DNA of 64,000 bases from Dromaius novaehollandiae. Lineage: Eukaryota; Chordata; Aves; Casuariiformes; Dromaiidae. Position 1 is the first letter of the stretch. Each line of letters opens with the position of its first letter. Location: the NCBI RefSeq assembly GCF_036370855.1, contig NC_088100.1:40000254-40064253 (forward strand). The letters are read 5' to 3'. The notes beneath the pieces are model-generated. The model searched no databases. It had not been told where the DNA came from and saw only the letters and a list, made by a program, of their open reading frames with translations. Of this stretch, positions 52,001 to 64,000 are shown piece after piece. The translations under genes and the position numbers were made by a program.

Positions 52001-54460
52001 AGGGCTTAAGGGACTGAGACAGGGTCATAGATAAGGCATGAAGCAAAGCAGAACCCACCTCTCTCAAGAACCAGCCTGGTGCCATAATTACTGACTAATC
52101 CTGTCTCTGTAGCCTGTCACAAGAAGGGTTTTTGGCAGTCATTCCAGCTCCTTTCACAGTCACATGAAATTAATTTAATTATTAAAAAATCCTAAAGAAT
52201 AATGGTATTTAATTGACTTAATATGAAGCTTTCTGGGCTGTCACTCCACCCAGTTTTGATCAGCTTGTACTCATTCAGCTGTGAGTGACTGATGTTTGTG
52301 CCTTTCATTAAGAGTCCGTTGTCTCAGTTTAAATCCTTCCTTTCATACTTACATTTGCATAAAAATAATTTGCTTTTATTTTTCGAATCTATATTTTTTT
52401 TGTCAGGCTCCCTGACTGGAGGGCCCTCCTTGAGGATATGATTGATGCAACCACCTCCTGCTCATGAAAGTTTGTTCCACCTGTAGCTGCAGTATGTTTG
52501 GGGAGGAAGGGGGGGATGCAAAGTCATTGACTGGGACAGATGCCAGAACACAGCTATACAGCAAGATGCTTTATTCAGTTGCGCACATGAATAAATACTA
52601 CATCCTAAACAAAGTTCTTGTTTGTATTACCACCATGCCGATGGCCCCACTGAAGATTACAGCCCACTTATGGCTGATACTGTATGAACATAGAGCAACC
52701 TTCCTATCTCCTTTGATCTCTAAACATAAGTAGGTGGTGTAAAAACCTCTAGAGAAAGTCCTGGACAGAAATTCTTTTCAGCACTAACAACCACAAAAAA
52801 TGTTTGGGAGTCTCACTCCTTTGTTGTTCAGAGCTTGAGGATGATATTAAAGACATCGCTGCTGCGACCCAGGAACTTTAGCTGGCCTTACACTGCGTTA
52901 GTTAGCCTGTTAATGAAGACTACTGTCAAATCACGGGCAATTACTATGGAAATCATTCAAGACATCGAATTTTAACAGGTCACAAAGGTATGTCCCCCAA
53001 ACTACGAATGCTGGCATAGAAGTTACAGGGATCCACCTGCCCTCTCTGGGCACATCTCCTGACAAGGCATAGGGGGAGCACCACAATAAATAGCCCAAAC
53101 CAGCATAGAGTAGTCTGCCCCCAGAGGAACAAACCAAACAGCATCTGGGTGCGTTTCGTCTCCTCTTTTTGGTAAAAATAACATGTGAAATGTGCAGGAA
53201 TCAGTTCTCTACTCCAAGTAGTTATCTACTGCAGACTTAGAGGATTTTGTCCTGGTACATGGTTTTTAATTGGACTTTTTCTTTTTTGTGATCAGCCAGT
53301 TATTTTCAGCTCTGTTTCTATGCTCTATTTCCCAAGACACACAAAGCTGTAAGCGTAACTGGGGAAGGGTTCAGAAGAAGAGCTGGATTTACCCTATCCC
53401 AGACTTCAGAGGTGGATGCCACAATAAAGAGATGAGAAGTAAAAGCTCTGAAGTTGTTGAAGGCCATTCTGTGGCATATGAAGACCCAAGAAACTGTGCA
53501 GCAGCAGCTGTGGTTTCAGATCACAGGAAAGCACGTAAAGAGACTGTGTATCACCTCCCCAGCTGGCAGCTGAGCCCTGGGACTGGCTGCACACCAGAGG
53601 GGTGGCTGTGCCAGGACCACCCAGCACTGAGGCTAGACAACCCCATACAGGAACAGTCAGGACCCTGAGCGCAACCCCCATCCCAGAGGAGGTACATGAC
53701 GCCCGCGGCTGGGGCTTCCCTGGCTGCTCCCGGTGCCCTGCTCCCTCACTGGGGAGTGGGATGTGCCCTGATGGTGAGGCCTGGCCCTGCCACCACTGGG
53801 ACCCCCTGCCCACACTGGCCCTGGGGTGCCACCAGCCTGCATAGTGCTGTGGCAGGAGCAGGCCCACATCTTAGAGTCCTACATGTGTCAAAGCCCCATG
53901 GCATTAGCAAGGCAGTCCCTAGAGCTGGGTCCTCCAGGTGAAGCTGATCCCTGTCTAGTGATCCCAGTCTAGTGGGATGTCACAGGCTATTTCCCAAAAC
54001 ATGTGGACAGTGCCCTTTGGCTGTGGGCACTCCACTTTCAGTCCCTTTTGGAAACAGGCCAGGTATCCACAGCAGCTCCCTTGCAATACCCATCTGTTGG
54101 GCTTTCTCACCCCTTACTCATATTTTAGGACCCTGGCAATGCAGCTTTGGCCACTCCAAGGCAACAAGTTCATATAGCCTGCCACATACAGACTCCCCAA
54201 CTTCTGCCCCTTAAGGGCATGTGAGCACCCCAAAACTCCTGCTCTTTTATAACACAGCCCCTTACTCTTTCAGATCCTCCCAGCGTCTCTTGCTCTCTGC
54301 AAGTCTCTCAAAACCGTGTGGCTGGAAGAAATGAGGCTGCTTTAGTGCCCTTACACTGCCCTTGTCTCTTCAGCTGCAGGACACATGCCAGCAAAGCATG
54401 TGAAGACAGGGGAAAATCAAGACGACGATAAATTTGATAAGCAACAAATTCCTGCCTTAA
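40086..54460. other. Gene-poor intergenic DNA
   Basis: No coherent gene model over about 14.4 kb. A 17-T run lies at 40613-40629. Local GC rises at 40860-41090, 42590-42800, 44990-45130 and 53560-54000, but no protein domain or matching splice chain is seen in any of them. A short tandem pair (atatctgaatgctcc twice) lies near 51566-51595. Octamer ATTTGCAT occurs near 52349. Confidence 0.5.
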
Positions 54461-54467
54461 ACTGAGA

Positions 54468-55319
54468 GTGGCCAGTGCTGTCTTGCATGACTGGCTCTCT
54501 GGAGCTGCTCACCAGGTACACAGCTCCTCTGTAATTCAGGGTCCAGTTCAACTCAAGCCTTTGCTCACTCAGCAGGCCATGAAGCCTCCAGCTGTGTCTC
54601 CTCCAGGAGCAGCTTCCCTCTCTCCAATTGCATTTTTTCATACTCCAGGTACTGTTTCTCCTGCTCCTCTACATCTGAGAGATTCTTTCCAGATGAAGTC
54701 TTCTCACTACATAGTGCATCCTGAGATCCCTTGGTCTTCAGAGCCTCCCTGTGCCCTGTTCCTTACTACAGCCTCCCTCTGGTCCCAGTTCAGGGCTAAT
54801 AACGCCTTCCTGTCTCCAGCCATCATCATACAAGAACACCATTCCCTCTGCCCTCTCATGTCCAGCAGTGAGCTGACCTCACTGCAACTCCTTCTACATT
54901 TTTTTTTCTGTGATTCATGCTTGTTATTTTTTCCCTGGTCGCCTGAAGGGATCCACTGTCACTGTTTAAGAGTAGTTAAGTTCCTCACCAAAACCTGCTT
55001 ATTAAAAAAACTCTTAATCTTACTCCAGAAACACGCTGGTACCACTGGTGGCCTGGCTTACATATGCCCTCTGCATGGGAGCATGTGGCAGCACTGCTCC
55101 TGCCTCAGAGTATCTCAGGAGCACTGCAAAGCAGTTCATGCTCTCTTTAGGCTGTGTCAGCTTCTACATTTTAACACTCCAGCTGCCTCACAGACATGTT
55201 TCCCTGGAAAGGATGTAAGATCTCTTTCTTCTCTCTGTTCTTTCAGGGGCAACGTGGCAGGAGAGACAGGAACAGTGGCTCAGCAGAGGGGTTTTAAAAC
55301 AAGCAGCAGTCCACATTAA
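54468..55319 (+). other. Long uncharacterised open frame just upstream of the CpG island
   Basis: Seen: a plus-strand frame stays open for 283 codons; the first codon is GTG and the first ATG is at 54579, leaving about 246 codons. The product would be rich in Leu, Ser, His and Cys, with a hydrophobic run near residues 140-165 (LQLLLHFFFCDSCLLFFPW) and no recognisable domain. The strand is pyrimidine-rich, which lowers stop frequency, so chance is a strong explanation. It ends about 380 bp before the CpG-island TATA-like motif. I do not assign a function. Confidence 0.2.
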
Positions 55320-55703
55320 AAAATAAGCTTGCAAACCTATGGGAAATAATAAGCAAGTTCTTGCCCGTTTTGAAATCCCCAGCTGGAGACAACTTCCCTC
55401 AGAGAAAGCAGGGGTTCCTTTACCTCCACCTTTTGCACCTTGCTTTTCTTGCATCCCATGCATGCCCTTACTTAGAAAAGCAGAAACCTTTTGGGAGTCT
55501 CCTGTGTCGTTTTGTCCCCGTCTGTCGAAGCGGGGATGTTCCCATGCTGTCTACTTCGGCAGAAAACGTAAGGTCGGAGTCGTGTTCGACAATGTAGGCA
55601 TTGCTAGCAGAAATCACATCGTTCCCAGAGGGGGGAAAAAAAGCTATTCGATTTTGATAGCCGCCGATGAGACCTAAACCCTCTCTAGGGCACCTCCACG
55701 GGG

Positions 55704-55709
55704 TATATA
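55704..55709 (+). promoter_or_regulatory. TATA-like motif (upstream candidate)
   Basis: gggtatatagccc at the left shoulder of the island would place a start near 55735. From there to the donor at 56177 there is no ATG, consistent with a 5' UTR exon of about 440 nt. Confidence 0.35.
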
Positions 55710-56068
55710 GCCCCCGTCCGGGCGCAGCGCTGAGCAGAGCGGCTCTCACGTCCCCGCGGGTGGCTGCGGCGCCCCGACCGCAACACAAGCGCGCCAGAGC
55801 GCCGCGGCCCTCCGCGCAGCGCGCAGCCTCCGCCGCCTGCTCCCGGCCGCTCTCCCCGCGGCGCCGCCCCGCTGCCCGCCGCGGGCGCGGAGCGGCGGGG
55901 CGGGGCGGGGCGGGGGCGGCGCCGGGCCCCGCGCCCCGCCGCGGAGCGCGGCCGCCGGAGCGCAGCGCGGTGCGGCGCCGCGGAGCCGCCTCCCCGCGGC
56001 TCCCCCGCCCGGGCGGCGGGGCGGCCCCGGCTCGGCCGGAGCGGCGGTGCGAGGCGGCCGCCGCCGCC

Positions 56069-56076
56069 GATAAATC
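56069..56076 (+). promoter_or_regulatory. TATA-like motif gataaatc inside the island
   Basis: An AT-rich octet within nearly pure GC, about 150-175 bp after the GC-box cluster. It would place a start near 56100 and give a short first exon of about 80 nt. A plausible alternative core promoter. Confidence 0.4.
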
Positions 56077-56099
56077 CCGCCGCCGGCGGGGAGCGCGCC

Positions 56100-56177
56100 A
56101 CTCGCCGCGGGCGCGCAGCGGGGCGCAGCCCGCCCCCCCGGGGCAGCGACCCCCGCGGACGGTGCCGCGGAGCCCAG
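56100..56177 (+). other. Probable non-coding first exon of a downstream gene
   Basis: Seen: the sequence ends agcccag|gtgagtg, a consensus donor, at 56177|56178 and contains no ATG. The start is set only by the TATA-like motif at 56069 and could be as far left as 55735. Inferred: 5' UTR exon of a plus-strand gene whose coding exons lie beyond the window. The gene cannot be named from this. Confidence 0.5.
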
Positions 56178-59145
56178 GTGAGTGCCGGGGGCGCGCGGTG
56201 CCTCGGCGGCGGCGCGGGCGGCTGCCCCGGGGGGGCGGGCCGCGGGAGACCCCCCTCCCGGGACCGGCGTTTCCCTCCGCCAGCTCCCGTCGGGGGCCCT
56301 GCGGCGGCCCCCGGGGGCGGCAGCGCGGTGGGCAGCGCGTACCGGCTGCGCGGCTCTCGCCGCGGTGCCGAGCGCGTCCGCGGTCCCCGTGCGCGCGGGG
56401 CGAGCTCCGGGCTGCAACCCGCCGCGCTGCCCGGGCATCTGCTTTCAGCGATTCGTTCGGCGGTGAATTCGCCTCAAGAAGGAATCGCCCTTCCTTTTGA
56501 TGTATCGGAAGGGCAGGTCTCTTTGCACGGTGCTTTCCCATCGTTGGACTGGGGGCTGAGCGGGTGAACGGTGTGAAAATAGAGTTGCTGTGGTTCTCTG
56601 TATCGTACGCGGCAGGTTGCGCTCCTCGCTTTTTAGGGCTGGACCGCCAGGAACGTGCGTGCGGCTGTGGGAGCCTCTGCCTACCTGTTAGCCCTCGCGG
56701 CCCAAAATGCGTGTCAGGTGGAATCGCGCCTTTTCCTTGCTCACAGATTGAAAGGGAGTCCTTGAATGTATGTAAGGATGGGGGGGTGGGGAACAGGGCT
56801 ACTTCATTTTACTGTGTATCACCAGCCTCGTGCTCGAAAATCGTGACTTTGGTCTGCACTCCGTCTAAATAATGACCTATTAGAAGCATAGGGCATTTCA
56901 TCTGCATCCATATATTTCTTGCTGGGCTGAGAGTCTTTTTGAAACAGTTCTGAAATTTTCAGTTTTAGAAGAACAGAGCTTGAATTGGCATGCAGTCATA
57001 TACTCCAAGAGCTCAGACCTTAAATTGAAAAATACCCACCAAATATTACAACTCTAATGATGCACAAATTGCACTGTTTTCCCATAGAGAAATTCATACT
57101 TCCCACAGAGAAATATGACTTCTATCCAGCCAACTGCTTGCTTAATTCTAGTGTGTGTTTAGGTGCCATTGACTTCAGTGGAATTACAGACATGTGCTTT
57201 TGTGCTTTCCCAAACCAGGACCTAAGTCCTGATCTGAAAAGCAGTCATTTGCATAAATCACAATCGTTCAAAAGTTTGTGGCAGACCAAATCGGGTGAAA
57301 CCAGCACTGAACAGCATCATCAACTCCCCTGCCCAAGGATGAGGAAATCACCAATGCTGTGGATTTTTCCTGTGTTTTTTAGGAGGTCTGTAAATATGGA
57401 GTGAGGTGGTCCTGACTCTATCTTGAAATGAAGACCACCTCCTCATTAGAGTTATTGCCCCTCAGTGATTGCTTGCTGGTTTTAGGCTACCTTCCTATTT
57501 CAGTTTTCTCCCAACTTTACAGCACAGAAGCTGTAGGTAGTTCTTCCGTGATTTATCCAACTAAAAAAATAGAATCTCTTATTTGATAGAATGACAATCT
57601 GCAATTAATTTGCAAGTACCAAATACATAAACGACTGTCAGGAACCAAAGCACTTTACAGCAAATTAAGGTGTCCAAAGACTAACATTTATTTCTTAATA
57701 GCCTGATTCTTCTGCAAGGAGCTCTTTGATTGCTTTGAAAATTAGAGAAAATTGTACTTAACTGTTCCATATTCTTTCCCAGTGCATGCTGAAATCATCT
57801 GTATTCTCAGTTACCTTGCCTTTCTGTTTCGGAAGCAGATAAATGTGCCTGTATTTGTACTTAAGATCCCTGAGAAAAGTTACGGAGTGCTTTTGCTTGT
57901 ATTGTTATTTTCACAACTTCAGGAACATGCAGGCAGTGGCAGTGTTGCTTTAGTAGCTCTAAGTTTTAGCCTATTGCTGCTGACAATGTGCCTTGAAGCT
58001 TTGCTTTGTTCCCTGGTGAAAGCCGCCAGCTTCACCAAGTGGCCACCTAAAGACAGTGGATGCGTGCTTTGTATTTCGTGTTTGCTCTGGTCCTGGTCTT
58101 TTTGCTGAAACTAGCTACCCAGGTGCCGCTTGCTGGCAGTCACAGGTGTGTGTAGAAGGGAAGGAAAGGGAACCTGACAGTTGCACCGCCTCTCACTGAA
58201 GGGTTTGGATTTAGCATAACCTCCCTGTAAGAGTGATACAGGATCTCTTCCAGGACATAAAAAGGGGTAGCATTGTATATTAAAAAGGAGGGGGAAAAGA
58301 TTTCAAAGCAAACAGTGAGAAAAGCCTTAAATCAGTTCAAAGACATTTAAAGGGTCATTGATCAAACACTGGGAAGACACCGTGATAAAGGAAAAGGTCA
58401 CTGAGCCAAACTCATCTCGATGTAGTTCCATTAAAACTGTCAAACTGATCCCTGGCATAACTTCACTGAAAATATTTTTCTGTTCTCTTTAATAAAGTGA
58501 TTGGTATGTTAATGTTGGCACCTATTTTCCACACACTCAAGTATGTAAATACCTCTGCTTATGAGCAGCCCTCGTAAATTCAATGGGTTTGACAAGTGTA
58601 AAGTTAACCACCTGCCCAGGGTTTTAATTCTGCAAACGGTTACTGGATCATCCCTTCTGCGGCTTTTAAAATAGCTAATTTGGTGCTCTTGAGAGCCGTG
58701 GCAGTACCAAGTGCGGAGTCTGTGGAAGACACTGTGGCTGGGAGCTCTGCAGGTGCACGGACGGGTAGGGCTAGAATTTAAATATAATCTCAATGAATTG
58801 GAGACAAGATCTGTGAAAGCAGGGGCAGGAAGGCCAGGTGCGAAGTGTGACTCTGAGTGGGGAATAATAAACTGCACAAATATAGGATGGGAAACAGCTC
58901 GGCTGGTGGCACTTCTGCAGGAAAAAAAAAGAATTGCTGTTGAGAGAAAGGCAGACACCTCACAGGGCTGTACAAAGAGGCCCGCAGTCTTCAAGGGGAT
59001 TTGGTCCAGCTGCTCGGCATCAGCGAGGTCTCAGCAGGATGACTCTGCCGTTCAGGGCTTGGTGTTGTGTGTGGGCTACATGGGCAGGGTGCCAGGAAGG
59101 GCAGCGCCGGGATTTAAAAAACGTGGTTTAAAAGGAGTCACTCAG
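56178..59145 (+). other. Likely first intron, unassigned
   Basis: GC falls quickly after 56460. No exon with convincing coding content is seen. A frame at 57752-58108 is hydrophobic but begins at TTG in T-rich DNA and is treated as chance. Octamer ATTTGCAT followed by aaatcacaat lies near 57248. No known repeat recognised. Confidence 0.45.
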
Positions 59146-59310
59146 GTTCTTTAACCTAGAGAATGACCTGAAGCCGGACATGGTTATAGCCTTCAAATCT
59201 GTAAAAGGCTGCCCCAAAAGGAAGGAGCTAGCCATTCTCCATGCTGCCGGGACAGGATCAAGGCAAGGTGCACCCGGGGCGCTGGAGGTGTCTGGGCACT
59301 GCCCTGCCAA
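59146..59310 (+). mobile_element. CR1 LINE fragment
   Basis: Seen: ggttctttaacctagagaat, then gacatggttatagccttcaa, then atctgtaaaaggctgcc, then ggagctagccattctccatg. Known: CR1 tails carry 'ttcagcctggagaa...', 'gacatgatagccgtcttcaaatatctgaagggctgtc' and 'gagcagacttgttctctgctgc' in this order. Plus strand, truncated at both sides. The 3' limit is uncertain because later sequence no longer matches. Confidence 0.55.
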
Positions 59311-62300
59311 CACAGCCGGAGAGATACGTCCCATGCGGAAAGTCTCTAAAGGCTCAGGCTCAGGTGGGGAAGGAGACACCCTTAAAAGCATCACACAGTG
59401 TTATAAGACATCCTGGGTGTGTCGGATGTGGCACGGTGGTTTTATGTAAAAAGAGGTTGCTATTAAAAAGGGATGGTTTTCTCCAGTCCCACAGACAGCA
59501 AAGTCAGATGGAGCTGAACCGTTAGGGTCTGTAAACTGTTTTGAAGCCTGAAAAGCATATTGATCAGCCCCAACATCTAACACCTCTGTCCACAGGGAAT
59601 TACTGTCTTAGTTACGGTTCCTTCGCACCCAGAATGGGAACAGGGAGCCAGGGAAAAGTAAGGCTGTCCTGTTAAAAACTAGGTTTAGTCACATATATGG
59701 CAGTCACAGAAGCTGTGACAGTTGCCCGGGGCATTTTGAGCTCTGGTTTGTGAGTAAGATTGAGAGGAGGATTTGAAAACAGGATCCCTTTCCCCTCATT
59801 CGTCCTCTGTCACCTTTGCGACGTGGATTCCGTCTTCCAGCCCAGCTTCTGGGGCTGCACAAAGTCCGTCCACTGTGCCCGGGTCCATGAGAAACCCCTT
59901 CTTCCCTCCCCTCTGTGGCAGGGGTGCCGGTCTGCTCCCGGATGCTCCCATAGCTGGACACTCCCAAGCTGCTGCCAAAGAAGATGCAGTTCCCCGTCTT
60001 CCTCACCAAAGGGTCTGCAGGACGTGGGGCAGAGCCTTTCCCTGCCCAGCCATGCTCTTGTAAGAAGACACAAAATACCATCTCCGCATGAAGCAGACAA
60101 ATTAAATGTTGGCATCCATAAGAGAAGCTCTTAGCAAAATTGCCTTTGAGGGTCACCCATGTCCTCCCAGGGATCAGTCTGGGCTCCTAAAAAGAGAACT
60201 TTTTTGACCTAACCCTTGCTCAGTCTCTGCAGTACTCACGAAAATAGACAGAGGTACAATATCACCCAGTATGTTTTAAAAGCTAGGAAATACAAGTGCA
60301 TCCCTAGTCTTCAGCATTGCTACTCAGCCATTAGCTTCTGGAAGCCCTCCCCTTTCATACTTCAGTGTTGTTACCTCCTGACAGATAACAGGCTGCACTG
60401 GGACATCCAGCATATCTGTTGCAGAATTATCCTTTTTTGCCTCTAAGACTTTGCCGGTTTAAATGTCCTAAAGGGATATTATGCTAATAGCTTCTAATTA
60501 CGCTATTAGTTCATTTACCAGTTTATGCTGATTTGAGAGCCATATTGTGCTCTGCCCAGCAAAGATACCTTCTCCTGAATCCGTGTCACAGATGAACTGG
60601 CAGGGTCTTTTTGGAGGAGATGAACCCACGATGGGCCACCTGCAAACTGCACCCTCTGACCTTTTTCTGTCCCTCCAGGCACCCTCTTCGGGTATTTGGT
60701 TTCTTGCAGTTAACAGTGCAGGGACAGAACCTCACAGGCTTCCACTTTCGAGGACCGCACACTGACCAACTCCAGATCTGCCGTTGTTTCTCTCTTTGGG
60801 AACTAGATTTTGTTTTATAATTATACAAAAGGCAACAGAAGAAAAAAAGCAAACAACCTACACATTTATTTACTTTCAGCTAATCTTGTTCCTCCCCACA
60901 AGCAAAATTAGATAGGCTTTCCTATTAAGTTAGAAGATGATTCTGACTTACATTTTTTCTGAGAAGGCCAGATTATCTGCTACCCCAGACAGCAATTGCT
61001 ACATGCTTCACTGTTTCCCTTCATTCACATTTTGAAGTACCCAAGGATCAGTTAAAGCTGGCTTTCAATCAGCAGGAGCATCCAACCGGATCTACGTAGC
61101 AAATTATTCTCTTAAAACATGCTCTGTGGGTTGGGTCCTATGGTTATTCTGTCTTTGCTCGTTGAAATTGCTGATCAGTGTCTTTCCTGTAGGAGAAGAG
61201 TTTGAAGCCAAGCACATACATTGAAAAATACTATTCAGAAAGAGATTTATGATCCTGTTTCGTCAGGGATGCTTATGTGGAATTATTGCCTGCTTGAAAG
61301 CACTGACTCAGAGCTCACATGAAAATTGCCAGTATAATTCCACTACTCCATGTTTCACAGAATCGCATACTTTGTGCCCTGCTTTGAGTATTTTGCAGAT
61401 GAAAGTTGGTCAGTTTTCTCCAAAGGAGAGCTTTGTAGGCAGCTGAACTGTAACCGCGTCCTCCTGAGTGGAAAAACATGCAGTGACTGCCAGTCAAATA
61501 CATAATACCTTAATTTTGAAATGGACAGCTTCGCATTAACATCACTGGGTTCTTTTAATAACGCTTTTGAGCAGCCTAACTGAGCCTCGTATGTATGAAG
61601 TTTTGCATGAAGGGAAATACTTGAGACTTAGCCAAGCCGTATCGGTGCTGTATCTTACCTTCAGATGCTTTGTCCACACCACAAAGCCAAAGGTGCCTGC
61701 CCGACGCCACCCTGCCCCGCGAGCGGGCGATGCTACTAAATGGGCGTGAGTCAGGCGTATGTATACAGCCAATAACTTAATTTCCGTTTGTTTACTGAGG
61801 CACTTCCCCTCAATACAGCACTGAAGCGATGAAACAAAGTGCTTCTCCAACTGGTGGTACAGGTTTGCTTCCCTAGATAGCACCCAATTTGAAAATAAAG
61901 AGTAAGGTCTGAAATGAGTCTCACAGAGGCGCGCGTACCTTTTCTTTACTAGATATTTTCTAGCTGGTTCTTGCAGACGTCAGAGGCATGTGGCTGCTCT
62001 TACCAAAATGAAATGGTCCAACTGGGTGCGCTTGTGCATCCGCGCTCTGTTTGACACGTCTCGCTGTGATAGGTGTGATACACAGCTAATACAGTTTTCC
62101 ATGCAATTCATATCTTCCTGAGTTGTGAAAGTCAAGCATCTACCTTCTTCTTTTACCAAGACTAATGACTTTGTAGCTGTTATATATCACAGGCAAGCAT
62201 AGACTAGCCAAAAGGTCTCACAGTGCTGTAAATATTTGATAAAGCTGCTGATGGGGCTCTCTACAGGGTGAGTGTGAATTCCATGCTGTAAGAAACAACT

Positions 62301-64000
62301 AGAAATCAAATTATGCCTACTTTATCTTCCTGTATTAAAAGCCTGGGTCATCACTTTTTTTTTTCCTTGAACTGAAACAAAGGTCTGAAAACCCTGAGCA
62401 GTTTGACATACTACATATTAGAGGCTGGTATGAGCAGCTTGCTCTCCTGAAGGATTATGATTGCACTATACTGTAATATGTATACAAGCCTTTCTTTGGG
62501 CTGCATTTCACACAGTGCCTGCTTGTTGAGTCTTAGGGGTCTTTCAGGGATATCAAAACACACAGTGTTCCTCTGAAAAACAGCAGTCATCTTGTCCATG
62601 TTCAAATTCCTCCCGCAAGTCCTTGAAAAAGCTAACCTGTTGGACAAGGGGAAGGGGGGAATATGGGGGTCTGGTTGGCTGTTTGAGCCTGTTACTATTA
62701 ATGTACCATGGTCTCCTTTCATGAATGTTTTCCAATTGCATCAAATAATGCATAGACAGAAAAGAAAACTCCCCCCTCCTACTGATGAGAGATATGCAAC
62801 CAAAAAAAGAATAAATAGTAGGATTTCTTTTTCTAGTACAACAAATAGCTCTTCTCTGAATTACAATCTGTTCATGGAAGCTGGTGTTAAAAGATCTCCC
62901 ATGCTCTGCTAGGTGGAGCTTCAGGAGGGCCTGGCGGGTATTAAATGCCACATCGTGAAATCTGTGTTTTGTGGGGGAGGGAGTATGGTCCTGGGTGCTC
63001 CCACTTGTGGAGAAGATTGGAACCAGAATTTAGGGACATTTCTACACTTTTTTTTTTAATCATTATTAAAGAAGTGAAACAAGCCCTGGTTTTAATTCAT
63101 TGGTTGTGAAGGTCTGTGTCCTGAAAAGTTTGATGCAAGCACAACTCTTCTTTCTCGTTGGTGTAGAAGTGCCTGTAAGATGGAAAAATCTTCCGTTGAC
63201 TGCTGTGGGTGCAAAATCTGTTCTGAAACCTTCTCATATTAAATGGCAATTGTCACTTTTTAACAACAAAGCAGAGTTCAATTGTCTACTTAAAAAGATA
63301 CAGTAGTTCTCATATTGTAATAATAGCAGTTTTCCACAACTGTCTCCACAACAGAGCTCTGTATAGGCTCTGGCTTATGAACTAACATGTACACTAAGCT
63401 ACTAAAGGGAAATGCCTACTAAAAAAAATAAAGCTTGGTTATTTTTCCCAAGTATTTGATAATAGAAGAACTATTTCCAAAAATTTTGCATAAAAAAAAA
63501 AAAAACAAAACAAAAGAAGAAACTATTTCAAGTATCTCATATTAGGAGAAAAAAATCAAATCATAAATAAAACCAGATCAGCCATACACAAGGCGTTTAT
63601 ACACAGCCGCCTTTGAAGCAAGTTGGATATGTGGGTGGGCAAGAGGTAGGTGTCCTGGGATTTATTGGTGGAGGTGTGTGCGAGTTTTTTCAGGCTGAGA
63701 CCATAGCATTTTGCTGTCTAAGGCACCTCATAGGTGTTTGGAAACTTAAAACCATACAGTTTCTATTAGCTGTTCCTATTAATAAGTGCTAGCAAAGAAC
63801 CCTGCCTAACGCTGGTGATGTGCAGCAAAATGAACAAGTGCAGAAACAAGGTGAGAAAGTCCTGGCCAAGCCCTAGGGAAAGCCGAGCTCAGGAAGGGGG
63901 CTGAGGTTGGGGGTAATGTTAACTGACTGCTTTGCATTCGCACTGAAGCTTAAATGTTGAGTATGGGCAATCTCAGACACCAAGTCCAGGGGAGAAGTGA
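59311..64000. other. Likely intronic DNA, no exon identified
   Basis: Mixed-composition sequence with open frames up to 150 codons (for example 59704-60156 minus and 62553-62951 minus), none with a domain or matched splice sites. An A-rich tract lies at 63492-63518. A coding exon could be missed here if it is short. Confidence 0.45.

Larger units (their letters stand above)
55500..56460. promoter_or_regulatory. CpG island promoter
   Basis: Seen: GC and CpG content jump sharply, strongest at 55740-56440, against roughly 40% GC around it. GC boxes (ggggcggggc repeated) cluster at 55895-55920. Long reading frames on both strands here, including a 357-codon minus-strand frame and a 277-codon plus-strand frame, are what stop-poor GC-rich DNA gives and are not called as genes. 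Known: islands of this kind mark vertebrate promoters, often of broadly expressed or developmental genes. Direction is inferred as plus from the splice donor at 56178; bidirectional use is possible. Confidence 0.85.

Noticed and set aside
55468..56541. 357-codon minus-strand frame and 277-codon plus-strand frame through the CpG island
   Set aside because: Extreme Arg/Ala/Pro/Gly composition in several overlapping frames on both strands is what stop-poor GC-rich DNA produces; no domain and no splice support.
57752..58108. Hydrophobic 118-codon plus-strand frame resembling a membrane protein
   Set aside because: TTG start in T-rich DNA; hydrophobic residues are expected from T-rich codons.
1..64000. 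CRISPR arrays, operons, ribosome binding sites, tRNA or rRNA genes
   Set aside because: The sequence is vertebrate nuclear DNA. No regularly spaced repeats, and no tRNA A/B-box pair or rRNA segment, were found on reading.

Overview
This looks like nuclear DNA from a sauropsid vertebrate, most likely a bird. The evidence is GT-AG split exons with short introns, CR1-type LINE tails, low repeat density, and an isolated CpG-island promoter after a long AT-rich gene-poor stretch. There are no prokaryotic features. Most open frames here are short chance frames, and many begin at non-ATG codons.

Layout. (1) 1-4.3 kb is GC-rich and compact. It holds the 3' part of a plus-strand gene that I read as a TAGAP-like (T-cell activation Rho GTPase-activating protein) member of the ARHGAP20/TAGAP group. 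Ten exons with matching phases can be traced from 135 to a stop at 3488. They encode the end of a PH-like domain, an RA-like start, a linker and a complete RhoGAP domain with the arginine finger. The C-terminal tail appears broken: the frame that resembles the TAGAP tail changes between about 3345 and 3480, giving an early TAG, and tail-like pieces continue in shifting frames to about 4.25 kb. (2) 4.3-55.5 kb is an AT-rich gene desert with no convincing exon chain. It holds a diverged CR1 tail at 25.1 kb, a CR1-like tail at 30.6 kb, a short LINE reverse-transcriptase relic at 40.0 kb, microsatellites, and a locally clustered, unidentified repeat family with three partial copies (two direct, one inverted) at 26.9-29.45 kb. 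(3) 55.5-56.5 kb is a strong CpG island with GC boxes, two TATA-like motifs, and a probable non-coding first exon ending in a consensus donor at 56177|56178. The gene it starts would run off the right edge. (4) 56.2-64 kb reads as first-intron sequence with one CR1 fragment near 59.2 kb.

Functionally, the first gene should be a GTPase-activating protein for Rho-family GTPases. The second gene cannot be named, because none of its coding sequence is visible. I found no unmistakably new biological system. The points most worth following are the decayed tail of the GAP gene, the clustered repeat family, and the promoter with its adjacent long open frame.
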